NCBI RefSeq assembly: GCF_000425145.1
Contig: NZ_KE384313.1
Coordinates: 151,178-215,177 of the forward strand
DNA: 64,000 nucleotides
Direction of reading: 5' to 3'
From: Pedobacter glucosidilyticus DSM 23534
GTDB lineage: Bacteria > Bacteroidota > Bacteroidia > Sphingobacteriales > Sphingobacteriaceae
Positions 44,105 to 53,994 of this stretch are shown here, piece by piece; position 1 is the stretch's first letter, and every line of letters starts with the position of its first letter. Made by a program: the position numbers and the translations under genes. Below the pieces are notes generated by a model that made no database searches, was not told the DNA's origin, and saw only the letters and a program-made list of their open reading frames with translations.

Positions 44105-45553
44105 TTATTTCTGTCTAAATTCAACACGACGGTTTTTAACACGTCCTTCTTCAGTTGCATTAGATGCAATAGGGCGGCTCTCACCGTAACCTTTTGTAGA
44201 AATTCTTTTTGCATCTACACCAGAGTTAACTAAATAAGTTTTTACTGCATTAGCTCTATCAACAGATAATTGCATATTGTAAGCATCTGTACCTTCTTCA
44301 GAAGCGTGGCCATCTAATTGAAGACCTTGAGCTTTATTAGCTCTCATCATTGATGAAATTTTGTCTAAAGTAGGGTAAGCAGAAGTTCTTAATACTGAAG
44401 AGTTATACTCGAATTGGATGTTATCAACACCAGACATGGTAGCTGAACCCATTTCAGGACAACCATTTAATTCTGGAGTACCTTTTTCAGTAGGACAGTC
44501 ATCTTTCCAATCTGGCACACCGTCACCGTCAGTATCTAACTCGCAACCAGCACCATCAACTTTAGCACCAGCAGGTGTGTTAGGGCATTTATCTAAGTAA
44601 TCTGCAACACCGTCACCATCAGAATCTTTTTTAAGATCTTGAACTGATTGCTCAACATTTGTAACACGTCCTTTTAATGCTTCAACTTCTTGACGTAAGG
44701 TAGGGTCTTTTAACTCATCATACATCATAGCAACTGGATTTGCCCAGTTTAAGTCTGGCTTAGCTTTAGAACCTAAAGAGAATTCTAAACCACCACGTAC
44801 AACTGAGAATTTATCTTTAGAAGTACCACCAGCGTAAACACCGTCAAAGTTATCGCCATCAATAAATTTAGTATCATAACCAAAATCTAAAGCAACGCGG
44901 TCTGATAATTTAAATTTAACACCAGCACCTACAGGGATGTAAGCTTGTCTGATGTAATCATTGTTACCTTCATCACCGTATAAGCCTTTATTATTTACTG
45001 CTGGAGTACCATCGCCACCAGCGTAAGTAGTATATAACATTGGGTTAAAAGCAATTAAACCGTAACCAGCAGATACGTAGAAATTAACTGCATTCTCTCT
45101 TCTTAAGAAATCCACAGTTGCTACGTTAACAACTCCACTTAAGTTAATATCATATTGTACTTCTGTTTTAGCAGTGCTGTAAGGTGTAGCATCGCCTGGT
45201 CTGAAAGTACCAACGCCTTTATTGTAAGCAATAACATTACCTCTGCTTAAGTTACCTTGTAAGCCAAAAGAATGTGCTAATTGCTTTCTTAAAGAGATAC
45301 CATAGTAAAAACCCATAGTATGCTCGCCAAATTCAACGTTCTTCCCAAAATCATTGGTACCGCCGATAATGCTTAATGGTAAAGAACCACCAGCGTTAAC
45401 ACCTATTGTCCAAGTTCTATACTGGCCTCTCCCTCCGAATACTTTTGCAGACGACGTAGTAGCAGGAGTCTCCTGTGCTTGAGTCGCTACAGCGAAAGCA
45501 GTTGCTAATGATAAAGCGACCGTTTTCTTCAATGTAGAATAATTCATAATCAT
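44105..45553 (-). CDS. OmpA-family outer-membrane protein with TSP3 repeats
   Basis: A 482-residue protein with a signal peptide (ends FAVATQAQ). Residues about 45-270 form a beta-barrel; 280-300 is a short coil; about 310-355 holds calcium-binding thrombospondin type 3 repeats (KDSDGDGVADYLDKCPNTP, DTDGDGVPDWKDDCP); and 375-482 is the OmpA peptidoglycan-binding domain (LQLDGHASEEGTD, EEGRVKNRRVEF). It should be an abundant link between outer membrane and wall. Two in-frame ATGs lie 6 bp apart; both give the same mature protein. Confidence 0.93.
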   Translation of the reverse strand: MIMNYSTLKKTVALSLATAFAVATQAQETPATTSSAKVFGGRGQYRTWTIGVNAGGSLPLSIIGGTNDFGKNVEFGEHTMGFYYGISLRKQLAHSFGLQGNLSRGNVIAYNKGVGTFRPGDATPYSTAKTEVQYDINLSGVVNVATVDFLRRENAVNFYVSAGYGLIAFNPMLYTTYAGGDGTPAVNNKGLYGDEGNNDYIRQAYIPVGAGVKFKLSDRVALDFGYDTKFIDGDNFDGVYAGGTSKDKFSVVRGGLEFSLGSKAKPDLNWANPVAMMYDELKDPTLRQEVEALKGRVTNVEQSVQDLKKDSDGDGVADYLDKCPNTPAGAKVDGAGCELDTDGDGVPDWKDDCPTEKGTPELNGCPEMGSATMSGVDNIQFEYNSSVLRTSAYPTLDKISSMMRANKAQGLQLDGHASEEGTDAYNMQLSVDRANAVKTYLVNSGVDAKRISTKGYGESRPIASNATEEGRVKNRRVEFRQK

Positions 45554-45591
45554 TTTTTTAAAGGTTAAACAATTTTAATTGTAATTTGTCA

Positions 45592-45622
45592 CAAAAATAA
45601 ATTTTAAGTTTGACATCAGCAA
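45592..45622 (-). promoter_or_regulatory. Candidate promoter of the large OmpA gene
   Basis: On the minus strand TTG (45620-45622) is followed after 20 bp by TATTTTTG (45592-45599), matching the Bacteroidota -33/-7 pattern, 38 bp before the start codon. Confidence 0.55.
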
Positions 45623-45706
45623 CTTATCAAACTTCATTCCAAAATATTTTTTTCATATTACAGGTTTATACGCAATTTTAAAATAAGGGTTTCTTAATTT
45701 AGTTTT

Positions 45707-46996
45707 ATGAAATACACTACTAAAAACGCAGATTTATTTGTTTTTAATCGTAAAAATTTAGCTAATCGCCTCAAAAAAAATAGTTTAACTATTTTTAACT
45801 CAAACGATGAATATACCAGAAGTGGAGATCAATTGTATAAATTCAAACAAAATCCAGACTTATACTACTTATCTGGTATAGACCAAGAACAAACAATTTT
45901 ATTACTTTTTCCGGATTGTCCTAATCCTTTGTACAAAGAAGTCCTTTTTTTAAGACAAACAAACGAGCATATAGCCATTTGGGAAGGCCATAAGTACACC
46001 AAAGAGGAAGCTCAACGAGTTTCGGGTATTAAAAGTATCTACTGGCTAGATGATTTTTGGAATATTTTATCAGCAATTATACATTATGCAGAAAATATAT
46101 ACCTCAACACTAATGAGAATGACCGTTACGCCAATCATGTCCCTTATAGAGATTTAAGATTTATAGAGGATTTAAAATCTAAATATCCTTTACATCATTA
46201 TCAACGTGTTGCGCCCATCATGCGTGATTTAAGAATGGTAAAATCTGATATGGAAATTACTATCACCCAAAAAGCATGTGATATTACCGGAGATGCCTTC
46301 AATAGGGTATTAAAATTTGTTAAACCAGGTGTAATGGAATATGAAATTGAGGCAGAAATTATTCATGAGTTTATTAAGCAAGGCGCTACAGGGCATGCCT
46401 ATGAACCTATTATAGCTTCAGGAAGAAATGCCTGCATACTTCATTATAATGATAATAATCAGCCTTGTAAAGATGGGGATGTGATATTATTTGACTTTGC
46501 AGCAGAATATGCCAACTATAATGCAGATTTAAGCAGATCTATCCCCGTTAACGGCCGTTTTACCAAACGACAGAAAGATGTTTACAATGCAGTTTTACAT
46601 GTTTTCAAAGAAGCTAGAAAAATGTTAGTACCTGGTACCATTTGGAACGAATACCATGATGAGGTAGGTAAAATTATGACAAGCGAATTGATAAAGCTTG
46701 GTTTACTGGACAAACATGATGTGGCTAAACAAAACCCTGCGGTGCCAGCTTATAAAAAATATTTCATGCATGGTACATCGCATCATTTAGGTTTAGATGT
46801 ACATGATATTTCTGACAGGTACAAACCATTTGAGGCTGGTAACATCTTAACCTGCGAACCAGGAATCTATATTTTGGAAGAAAATTTAGGTATCAGGCTA
46901 GAGAACGATATTTTGGTAACCGCAAATGGTCCGGTAGATTTAATGGCACATATCCCCATAGAAGCAGAGGAAATAGAAGCTATGATGAACGCATAA
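45707..46996 (+). CDS. Aminopeptidase P family (M24B) metallopeptidase
   Basis: A 429-residue Xaa-Pro aminopeptidase. The N-terminal creatinase-like domain is followed by the pita-bread fold with metal ligands in FDFAAEYANYNADLSR (near residue 260), HGTSHHLGLDVHD (near 355), CEPGIYI (near 383) and RLENDI (near 398). It removes N-terminal residues before proline in the cytoplasm. Its 3' end overlaps the convergent meaB gene by 17 bp. Confidence 0.93.
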   Translation: MKYTTKNADLFVFNRKNLANRLKKNSLTIFNSNDEYTRSGDQLYKFKQNPDLYYLSGIDQEQTILLLFPDCPNPLYKEVLFLRQTNEHIAIWEGHKYTKEEAQRVSGIKSIYWLDDFWNILSAIIHYAENIYLNTNENDRYANHVPYRDLRFIEDLKSKYPLHHYQRVAPIMRDLRMVKSDMEITITQKACDITGDAFNRVLKFVKPGVMEYEIEAEIIHEFIKQGATGHAYEPIIASGRNACILHYNDNNQPCKDGDVILFDFAAEYANYNADLSRSIPVNGRFTKRQKDVYNAVLHVFKEARKMLVPGTIWNEYHDEVGKIMTSELIKLGLLDKHDVAKQNPAVPAYKKYFMHGTSHHLGLDVHDISDRYKPFEAGNILTCEPGIYILEENLGIRLENDILVTANGPVDLMAHIPIEAEEIEAMMNA

Positions 46997-47876
46997 AAGT
47001 TTCTATAAATTGATAGATATTAAAATGAGGATGATAAGCTTCGGTAATACTTTGCTGAAGCTTATTTTTTTGGATAGCTCTCATTTGATAATGCTGAATC
47101 AATTGCCAAGCTTTTTGGGTAAGCAACTCTATTTTCTTAAATCCGTCCTGAGGTTTAAAAGCCAAAATTTCATTGGCAAGTTCAATAACGCCGGTTCCCT
47201 TATCAGCTACGGTATTAAAAACTTTTATTTGCTGATGCTTTTCTCTAATTAATTTTTGGAGACCAATGGTAAATAATTGTGCATCGGGTCTGTCTGATTT
47301 ATTTACAATAAAAATATCTGCAATCTCCATTAAGCCCGATTTAATATGCTGTATTTCATCACCAGATTCTGGAACCAAAACTACCATAGTTAAATCTGCC
47401 AGGCCAGCAATTTCAACCTCAGACTGCCCAACACCAACAGTTTCTACAAAAATAAAATCAAAATGAGCGGCTTTTAAAACATCCGTCATTTCTATGGTTT
47501 TGCCAGACAAGCCTCCTAAAGCACCTCTGGTAGCTAAAGAACGTATAAAAACATTTGGATGGTTGAACTGATCTTTCATCCGGATACGGTCTCCTAATAA
47601 AGACCCAAAGCTAAAAGGTGATGTTGGGTCTACTGCTAAAATTGCTATCCTCTTACCTTTTTCGGTTAAATGCCCTATCAAACTATTTAACAAAGTACTT
47701 TTACCTGCTCCTGGTGGGCCAGTAACCCCAATAACCGGAGTTTGGTGTAGATGTAAAGATTTCAAAATATCATCGGCCCCGGCTAAATCATTTTCTACAA
47801 TGGTTAAAGCTCTGGCAAGAGATTTAACATCTCCAGAAGTCATACTTGCTAATAGTGTTTTTGCCTTATCTAACAT
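46980..47876 (-). CDS. meaB: Methylmalonyl-CoA mutase-associated GTPase MeaB
   Basis: A 298-residue G3E-type GTPase that protects and loads B12 in methylmalonyl-CoA mutase. The P-loop GPPGAGKST is at 53-61, the ETVGVGQSEVEIAGL switch segment and the NKSD guanine motif follow. It is the second sign (after nrdJ) that the organism relies on B12. The mutase genes are outside the window. Confidence 0.93.
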   Translation of the reverse strand: MLDKAKTLLASMTSGDVKSLARALTIVENDLAGADDILKSLHLHQTPVIGVTGPPGAGKSTLLNSLIGHLTEKGKRIAILAVDPTSPFSFGSLLGDRIRMKDQFNHPNVFIRSLATRGALGGLSGKTIEMTDVLKAAHFDFIFVETVGVGQSEVEIAGLADLTMVVLVPESGDEIQHIKSGLMEIADIFIVNKSDRPDAQLFTIGLQKLIREKHQQIKVFNTVADKGTGVIELANEILAFKPQDGFKKIELLTQKAWQLIQHYQMRAIQKNKLQQSITEAYHPHFNIYQFIETFMRSS

Positions 47877-47920
47877 TAACTTAACTTTGGTTATGTTTCA
47901 AGTAAAAATATCAATTTAAA

Positions 47921-49159
47921 ATGAGCAAGATGCCTAGAGCAAGCATTTATTCATTATTAAAAGAACATGCTGTAGAAGCAAGTTGTTTTTTACTCATTTT
48001 TGGATTGTTTTTTTCTAGAGCAATTTTATCCATTTCTCTTGTTTTAATGCTTTTAACAGCTATAAATAGCTTTTATCATCATCAAAAAATAAATCCTGTA
48101 AAGCTAAAGCATTACTTTTTTATAGGTTTATATATCCTCATATTATTGAGTTTCTGGAATACTACTGATAAAGCTGCTTGGTTAAATTTGCTCTTTAAAA
48201 ACAGCTTTTTATGGCTACTTCCGTTAGTTTTTATGATGGCTAAAACACATCATGAGGCAAGTATACAACGTTTAGTTTTATTTTTTGGATTTTGCGGAGT
48301 TTTCTGCATCAGTGTAGATTTATTATGGATATTATCTCATCTGCAACTTTATCAAGAGATAATCACCCAAGGTGGAAATATAACTTCTGTTTTGGGTCCG
48401 TATCATACAGAACTTGGCCTGCTTTACAGCTTTGCTTTTATAGCTTTAGCACTATCACTTTTAAAGCAAACAAAATCTTTTAAAAAAGGGATTATTGCTA
48501 CTTGTTTAATTTTGCTTTTGATAGGTCTAGTGGTAGTAGCACAACGTTTTACCCTAATTTCTTTATGGCTTACCGGATTATTTTTTATGTGCCGAGAAAT
48601 CATCATCAATAAAAACTATAAATACCTAGGTTACGCTTTCTTGTTGTTTTTAGCCAGTATTATTGTTTATCAAAAAGTGCCTGCCATTAAGCAAAAAATA
48701 AACTCTACTAAACATGATATCATCAATTTAGTAGAAAATAAAAACCCCAATTATTTATCAATAAGCCAGCGTTGGGCAGCAAATAAATGTGCTTTAGAAA
48801 TTATCAAAAGCAATATTTTCATGGGTGTTGCTCCTGCAGATTTAAAACAGGAGATGGATCATCAATATACCCATAATTCCTATTGGCTCATCCCTCAAAA
48901 TAGAGTTTTTATCCATAACCAATATTTATATTACATGGCCTCTTACGGCGTGATTTTTAGCATTTTGATTTTCTTAGGTGGGTTAATAATTATCCTCAAG
49001 GAACTCATTCATAATTTCATATTTTTAGCATTTGTAATTCCTATTATCCTTCACATGTTTACAGATAATACTATGGAAAGGCAAATAAGCGGTATTAGTG
49101 TAGTATTTTTGTTACTTTTATTCACGAATTTTAATATCAAAACTTTATCAGAAAGATGA
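47921..49159 (+). CDS. O-antigen ligase/polymerase-like membrane protein
   Basis: A 412-residue protein with about ten membrane segments and a large external loop (about residues 255-335) containing RWAANKCALEII and THNSYWLIPQNRVFIHNQYLYYMASYG, the Wzy_C/WaaL pattern that joins or polymerises glycans on the periplasmic side. It opens the polysaccharide cluster and overlaps the next gene by 4 bp (ATGA). Confidence 0.82.
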   Translation: MSKMPRASIYSLLKEHAVEASCFLLIFGLFFSRAILSISLVLMLLTAINSFYHHQKINPVKLKHYFFIGLYILILLSFWNTTDKAAWLNLLFKNSFLWLLPLVFMMAKTHHEASIQRLVLFFGFCGVFCISVDLLWILSHLQLYQEIITQGGNITSVLGPYHTELGLLYSFAFIALALSLLKQTKSFKKGIIATCLILLLIGLVVVAQRFTLISLWLTGLFFMCREIIINKNYKYLGYAFLLFLASIIVYQKVPAIKQKINSTKHDIINLVENKNPNYLSISQRWAANKCALEIIKSNIFMGVAPADLKQEMDHQYTHNSYWLIPQNRVFIHNQYLYYMASYGVIFSILIFLGGLIIILKELIHNFIFLAFVIPIILHMFTDNTMERQISGISVVFLLLLFTNFNIKTLSER

Positions 49160-50034
49160 AAGTAGCCGGGTTTACCTTTATTAGAAACGCTGTAGTTAAT
49201 GATTATCCAATAGTAGAGGCTATTACTTCCATCTTACCCCTATGCGATGAATTTATTATTGCGCATGGAAATTCTACTGATGATACTTTACAATTGTTGC
49301 AAGCTATAGATTCTCCAAAAATCAAAATCATTGATACTGTTTGGGATGATAGCGTAAGAGAAGGTGGTAAAACTTTTGCGTTAGAAACAGATAAAGCTTT
49401 TAAAGCTATATCACCAGATGCAGATTGGGCGTTCTATATCCAAGGCGATGAGGTGGTGCATGAAAAATATCATGAGACCATTAAAAAAGAAATGCAGCTA
49501 TGTTTAGCAGATAAAAACATAGAAGGCTTATTGTTTAAGTACCTACATTTTTATGGTTCTTATGATTATATCGCTACTTCCAGACGTTGGTACAGGAAAG
49601 AAATAAGAATCATCAAAAATATGCAAGGCATGCACTCTTATAGAGATGCGCAAGGATTTAGATTTGAGAACAGGAAAATAAAGGTTAAAGAAATTGATGC
49701 TTATATTTACCATTATGGATGGGTTAAACCACCACATGGGCTAAATCATAAGGTGAGAAATTTCAATAAGTTTTATCGTGATGATGAATGGATTGAAACC
49801 CATATCCCAAAAGCAGAAAGCTTTGATTATGGCAATGCAGACGAGTTAGTAAAATTTAATTCTAGTCACCCTGTAGCGATTCGGCAACGAATTACGAATA
49901 CTAATTGGGAGTTCTCTTTTGACCCCACGGTGGTAAAGAAAAAATTAAATTTTAGAAGGCGCTTATTAAAATGGATAGAAGAGCGAACGGGATATAGGCC
50001 TTTTGAATACAAGAATTATCAAAAAGTAAAGTAA
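49156..50034 (+). CDS. Glycosyltransferase family 2-like protein
   Basis: A 292-residue GT-A fold protein. It starts KVAGFTFIRNAVVNDYPIVE, has an HGNSTDDTL nucleotide region, and a QGDEVVHEKY element in the DxD position (about residue 96). It has no membrane segment. It probably transfers a sugar from a nucleotide donor on the cytoplasmic side. It overlaps the ligase gene by 4 bp and the next gene starts 2 bp later. Confidence 0.82.
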   Translation: MKVAGFTFIRNAVVNDYPIVEAITSILPLCDEFIIAHGNSTDDTLQLLQAIDSPKIKIIDTVWDDSVREGGKTFALETDKAFKAISPDADWAFYIQGDEVVHEKYHETIKKEMQLCLADKNIEGLLFKYLHFYGSYDYIATSRRWYRKEIRIIKNMQGMHSYRDAQGFRFENRKIKVKEIDAYIYHYGWVKPPHGLNHKVRNFNKFYRDDEWIETHIPKAESFDYGNADELVKFNSSHPVAIRQRITNTNWEFSFDPTVVKKKLNFRRRLLKWIEERTGYRPFEYKNYQKVK

Positions 50035-50036
50035 AG

Positions 50037-51023
50037 ATGATGAGAAGTATCTCGGTAATCATACCCAATTATAATGGGAAACATTTATTTGAAAAGTATT
50101 TTGAGCATAATTTTAATGTGATTCATGCTTGCGCAGATGAAGTTGAGATTATTGTTATTGATGATGCTTCTGAAGATAACTCGGTAAAATATCTTAAAGA
50201 AAATTATACAGACAAAATTATCTTAATACAAAAAGAAAAAAATTCTGGCTTTTCAGAAACTTGTAATCTTGGCATACAAGCTGCAAAAAACGAGTTAATT
50301 TTTCTTCTAAATACTGATGTTAAACTAGAAAACAATTATTTCAAAAAGCTTTATAAATATTTTGAAAAAACAGATACGTTTGGTGTAATGGGCCGAGTAA
50401 TTGGTATGGATGATGACCAAATTCAGGAAGCTGCTAGATGCCCAAAAGTTAGCGGACAAAAAATAAAACCCAGCAATTTCTTTTACCTCAAAAATAAAAA
50501 TACGCTTACCCCTACTTTTTATCTTTCCGGTGCTATTGCGCTTATAGATGCCAAAAAATTAAAAACTATAAAAGGATTTAATGAAATGTTTAATCCTTTT
50601 TACTGTGAAGATCAGGAACTATCTATCAGAGCCTGGCGTTTAGGATGGAAATGTTATTATGAACATGATGCCATTTGTAGGCATGAAATATCAGGAAGCA
50701 CTAAAGACCATAGTAAAAAGCGTGACATTAAAATGGTTTACTTTAGAAACAGATATTACACGCATTACCTACATCTTACTGGTTTTAACCTTTTCCTATG
50801 GCACATTCAAGTAATATTTACAGATATTATAATAGGGCTTTTAACATTTCAATTTTATAAAGCCGAAGCTTATTTTAATGTTTTTTTAAACAGAAAACAT
50901 CTTAAAACTAAAAAAGATGAATTCCAAAACCTAATGAAAGAACGAAATGCTAACCATAGTTTAATGGATATTATTTATCAAATCCGTTCAGTTATAGGAA
51001 ATAAAGAGGTTGTTAAATGCTAG
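50037..51023 (+). CDS. Glycosyltransferase family 2
   Basis: A 328-residue transferase with the GT2 start SVIIPNYNGKHLF, the donor-binding IDDASEDNS segment and FLLNTDVKLE in the DxD place. Two Met codons open the frame; either start fits. The C-terminal GFNLFLWHIQVIFTDIIIG may touch the membrane, as in rhamnosyltransferases. It follows the previous gene by 2 bp. Confidence 0.86.
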   Translation: MMRSISVIIPNYNGKHLFEKYFEHNFNVIHACADEVEIIVIDDASEDNSVKYLKENYTDKIILIQKEKNSGFSETCNLGIQAAKNELIFLLNTDVKLENNYFKKLYKYFEKTDTFGVMGRVIGMDDDQIQEAARCPKVSGQKIKPSNFFYLKNKNTLTPTFYLSGAIALIDAKKLKTIKGFNEMFNPFYCEDQELSIRAWRLGWKCYYEHDAICRHEISGSTKDHSKKRDIKMVYFRNRYYTHYLHLTGFNLFLWHIQVIFTDIIIGLLTFQFYKAEAYFNVFLNRKHLKTKKDEFQNLMKERNANHSLMDIIYQIRSVIGNKEVVKC

Positions 51024-51160
51024 AATCAACCAAAGTTATTATTTTGATAAGTAATCATTTAACAGAATAGTGTATATTTACCCCTCAAAGGCTTTCTCAG
51101 ACTGCTTTAAACTTTACAGACTAAGTTTTAGCCACACCCCAATAAAGTTAATTTTATTAT

Positions 51161-51991
51161 ATGTTAAGTTATATTAAAGCTTCTTTAGCCAGAAAAAAAG
51201 CAAGAAGAGTTACACAAGAGTATCCTCCACAAATTGAAAACTTTGATTTGGGAAAATACGGTCAAATCTCTTTTGCTAACTGGTCTAACCCTTTGGTTCC
51301 ACATATAAAAATTCATACAGCAATGGTTGAGTTTTTTAACCAGTTTATTAAAGAAGGTGATTTAACTATAGATATTGGGGCAAATATTGGAGACACTACA
51401 GTACCAATGGCTATTTGTAGTGGTAAATCAGGTTTAGCACTCGGCTTTGACCCTAACCCTTTTGTTTTTAAAATTCTTCAGAAAAATGCTTCTTTAAATG
51501 AAGATAAATATAGGTTAGAACCTCAAAACTATGCCATCTCTACACAAGATGAAGAGTTTTATTTTATATCATCAGAAGCATCTTTTGCTAATGGAGCAAT
51601 ATCACCTACTAAAGATAGCCCGCATGGTAAATTTGTTCAGGAAAGTAAGGTTAAAGGTGTTAATTTAAAAGCTTTCTTAGAAAGTAAATATCCTGAATGG
51701 GTAAATAAACTCTCTTTTATAAAAATTGATACTGAAGGTTACGATAAGGAAATTATCAAATCTATAAGCGATTTAATTGAGCAATGTAAGCCTGTTATTA
51801 TAGCAGAAAGTTTCGGAAAAGCCAGTAATGACGCTAAAGTAGAATTGTACGATGTTATTAAAAAACATGGTTACGATATCTTCTATTTTGAAGATTTTGA
51901 TATTCATGCAACGGTAGAAAAGCTCCCTCATAACACGGATATGATGAAGTTTAAAAAAACAATTAACATATACGCAGTACCAGTAAATTAA
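51161..51991 (+). CDS. FkbM-family methyltransferase
   Basis: A 276-residue SAM methyltransferase of the FkbM type, which O-methylates sugars and other hydroxyls. The SAM loop DIGANIGDTTVPMAI (near residue 71) is followed by GFDPNPFVFKIL and a FIKIDTEGYDKEII strand. In this cluster a sugar hydroxyl is the likely target. A 137-bp gap before it suggests its own promoter. Confidence 0.87.
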   Translation: MLSYIKASLARKKARRVTQEYPPQIENFDLGKYGQISFANWSNPLVPHIKIHTAMVEFFNQFIKEGDLTIDIGANIGDTTVPMAICSGKSGLALGFDPNPFVFKILQKNASLNEDKYRLEPQNYAISTQDEEFYFISSEASFANGAISPTKDSPHGKFVQESKVKGVNLKAFLESKYPEWVNKLSFIKIDTEGYDKEIIKSISDLIEQCKPVIIAESFGKASNDAKVELYDVIKKHGYDIFYFEDFDIHATVEKLPHNTDMMKFKKTINIYAVPVN

Positions 51992-52026
51992 AGCTTTAGA
52001 ACTAGCTGATAAACATATTTAAGAAA

Positions 52027-52147
52027 GAGGATGTCTTAAAAATCATAATTGTTAATGGAGCTTTCGTGGAAATGTTCTCTGATATACTCAGAAAAGTCTC
52101 CGACTTCTGCTCTGCCTGACACAAATGATGATTTGTTACCATCTCAA
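52027..52147. repeat. MITE-like palindromic repeat, diverged copy 2
   Basis: Its left part reads TCTTAAAAATCATAATTGTTA and its right part CTCTGCCTGACACAAATGATG, matching both flanks of the 14961-15097 element with decay in the middle. It lies between the FkbM and ABC exporter genes. Confidence 0.5.
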
Positions 52148-52161
52148 CTTCGTTTTTAGTC

Positions 52162-53991
52162 ATGAAAACATACTTCAGATTATTATCTTTTGCAAAACCT
52201 ATTGAAAAATTCGCAATACCTTATATAATCTGTACCCTGTTTGCAGTTGTTTTTGGTACACTTAATTTTGGTTTAATCATCCCATTATTAAACACTTTAT
52301 TTTTAGATACTAAAGAACAAGTAACAGCACCCAGTTTTCCAGAAGCCAGCTTTTCTTTTAGTTATCTGATAGATTTATTCAATTACTACTTCAAAACCAC
52401 CATCGTTAACGAAGGTAAAATAGGTGCCTTAAAGTTTGTCTGCGTGGTTATCATTTGCTCTAACTTACTAGCCAACTTATTCCGTTATCTTTCTCAAAGA
52501 ATTATGGAAGATTTACGCATTCATACTTTACTAAATCTCCGTAAAACAGTTTTTAATAATGTGATGAATTTGCATGTTGGTTACTTTAGTAATGAAAGAA
52601 AAGGAGATATTATATCTAAAATTGCTTCAGATGTACAAGTAGTTCAGTTCTCGGTTACTGGCACATTACAAGTTGTTTTTAAAGAGCCTTTACAACTTAT
52701 TGCCTATATTATTGCGCTTTTACTTATATCTGTAAAACTTACCTTATTCTCTCTATTGGTTATCCCTATTTCTGGTTTAATTATAGCAAGAATTGTAAAA
52801 TCGCTAAAAAGACAAGCTACAGAGTCTCAAGAGACTTATGGCTTGATGATTTCTTATTTGGATGAAGCCTTATCGAGCATCAAAGTGATTAAAGCTTTTA
52901 ACGCTATATTTTTTGTTACCGATAGGTTTGATAAGCAAAATCAAAAGTATTCTAAAATTACCCGCTCTATGACCAGAAGACAGCAATTATCTTCGCCTGT
53001 TTCTGAGTTTTTAGGAATCTGTACCGTTTCTGGGATTTTATTATACGGCGGTAATTTAATTTTTGGCAATGCTTCAAACCTAGCTCCAGAAGCGTTTGTA
53101 ACATATATTGCTATTTTCTCGCAAGTGATGCGCCCTGCTAAAGCTATAACCGATGCGTTTAGCAATATACATTCTGGTATTGCAGCTGGCGAGCGTGTTT
53201 TAAATTTGGTGGATACTAAACCAGAGGTTACAGATAAAGCAGATGCCATTGCGGCTCAGCCTTTTTCTAATAGCATCCAATTTGAAAATGTATCCTTTGG
53301 TTATACCGATAAAAAAGTCCTTGATAAATTAAATTTTACCATTAAAAAAGGGCAAACAGTGGCTTTGGTAGGCCCATCAGGAGGTGGAAAAAGTACCATT
53401 TCTGATTTGATTCCACGGTTTTACGATGTAAATGAAGGCGCTATTTTATTTGATGGGAAAGACATCCGTAATCTAAAAATAGAATCTTTAAGATCTCAAA
53501 TGGGCATGGTTAGCCAAGAATCTATTTTGTTTAACGATACCATCTTTAATAATATCTCTTTTGGGATAGATGAAGTTAGCCAAGAAGAAGTGGAGGCTGC
53601 AGCAAAAATTGCCAATGCTCATAACTTTATTCTGGCTACAGAAAATGGTTATCATACCAATATTGGAGATAGAGGGATGAAACTTTCTGGCGGACAAAAA
53701 CAACGTTTAAATATTGCCAGAGCAGTTTTGCGCAATCCATCTATTCTAATTTTAGATGAAGCAACATCAGCTTTAGATACAGAATCAGAAAAATTAGTTC
53801 AAGAAGCTATCAATAATTTAATGAAAAACCGTACTTCTTTGGTTATTGCACACCGTTTAAGTACCATCCAAAATGCCGATTTAATATTAGTTTTAGAAGC
53901 AGGCCAAGTAGTTGAGCAAGGTACTCATCAAGAGTTAATGCAGCACCAAGGGCTTTATAAGAAATTAATTGATATGCAGACTTTTGAGTAG
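52162..53991 (+). CDS. MsbA-like ABC exporter (fused permease/ATPase)
   Basis: A 609-residue half-transporter with six membrane helices (to about residue 330) and an ATPase domain with Walker A GPSGGGKST (about 404), signature LSGGQKQR (about 508) and Walker B ILILDEATSALD (about 526). Position among glycosyltransferase genes favours flipping of a lipid-linked glycan or lipid A-type molecule. It stops 3 bp before the next glycosyltransferase gene. Confidence 0.9.
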   Translation: MKTYFRLLSFAKPIEKFAIPYIICTLFAVVFGTLNFGLIIPLLNTLFLDTKEQVTAPSFPEASFSFSYLIDLFNYYFKTTIVNEGKIGALKFVCVVIICSNLLANLFRYLSQRIMEDLRIHTLLNLRKTVFNNVMNLHVGYFSNERKGDIISKIASDVQVVQFSVTGTLQVVFKEPLQLIAYIIALLLISVKLTLFSLLVIPISGLIIARIVKSLKRQATESQETYGLMISYLDEALSSIKVIKAFNAIFFVTDRFDKQNQKYSKITRSMTRRQQLSSPVSEFLGICTVSGILLYGGNLIFGNASNLAPEAFVTYIAIFSQVMRPAKAITDAFSNIHSGIAAGERVLNLVDTKPEVTDKADAIAAQPFSNSIQFENVSFGYTDKKVLDKLNFTIKKGQTVALVGPSGGGKSTISDLIPRFYDVNEGAILFDGKDIRNLKIESLRSQMGMVSQESILFNDTIFNNISFGIDEVSQEEVEAAAKIANAHNFILATENGYHTNIGDRGMKLSGGQKQRLNIARAVLRNPSILILDEATSALDTESEKLVQEAINNLMKNRTSLVIAHRLSTIQNADLILVLEAGQVVEQGTHQELMQHQGLYKKLIDMQTFE

Positions 53992-53994
53992 AAT

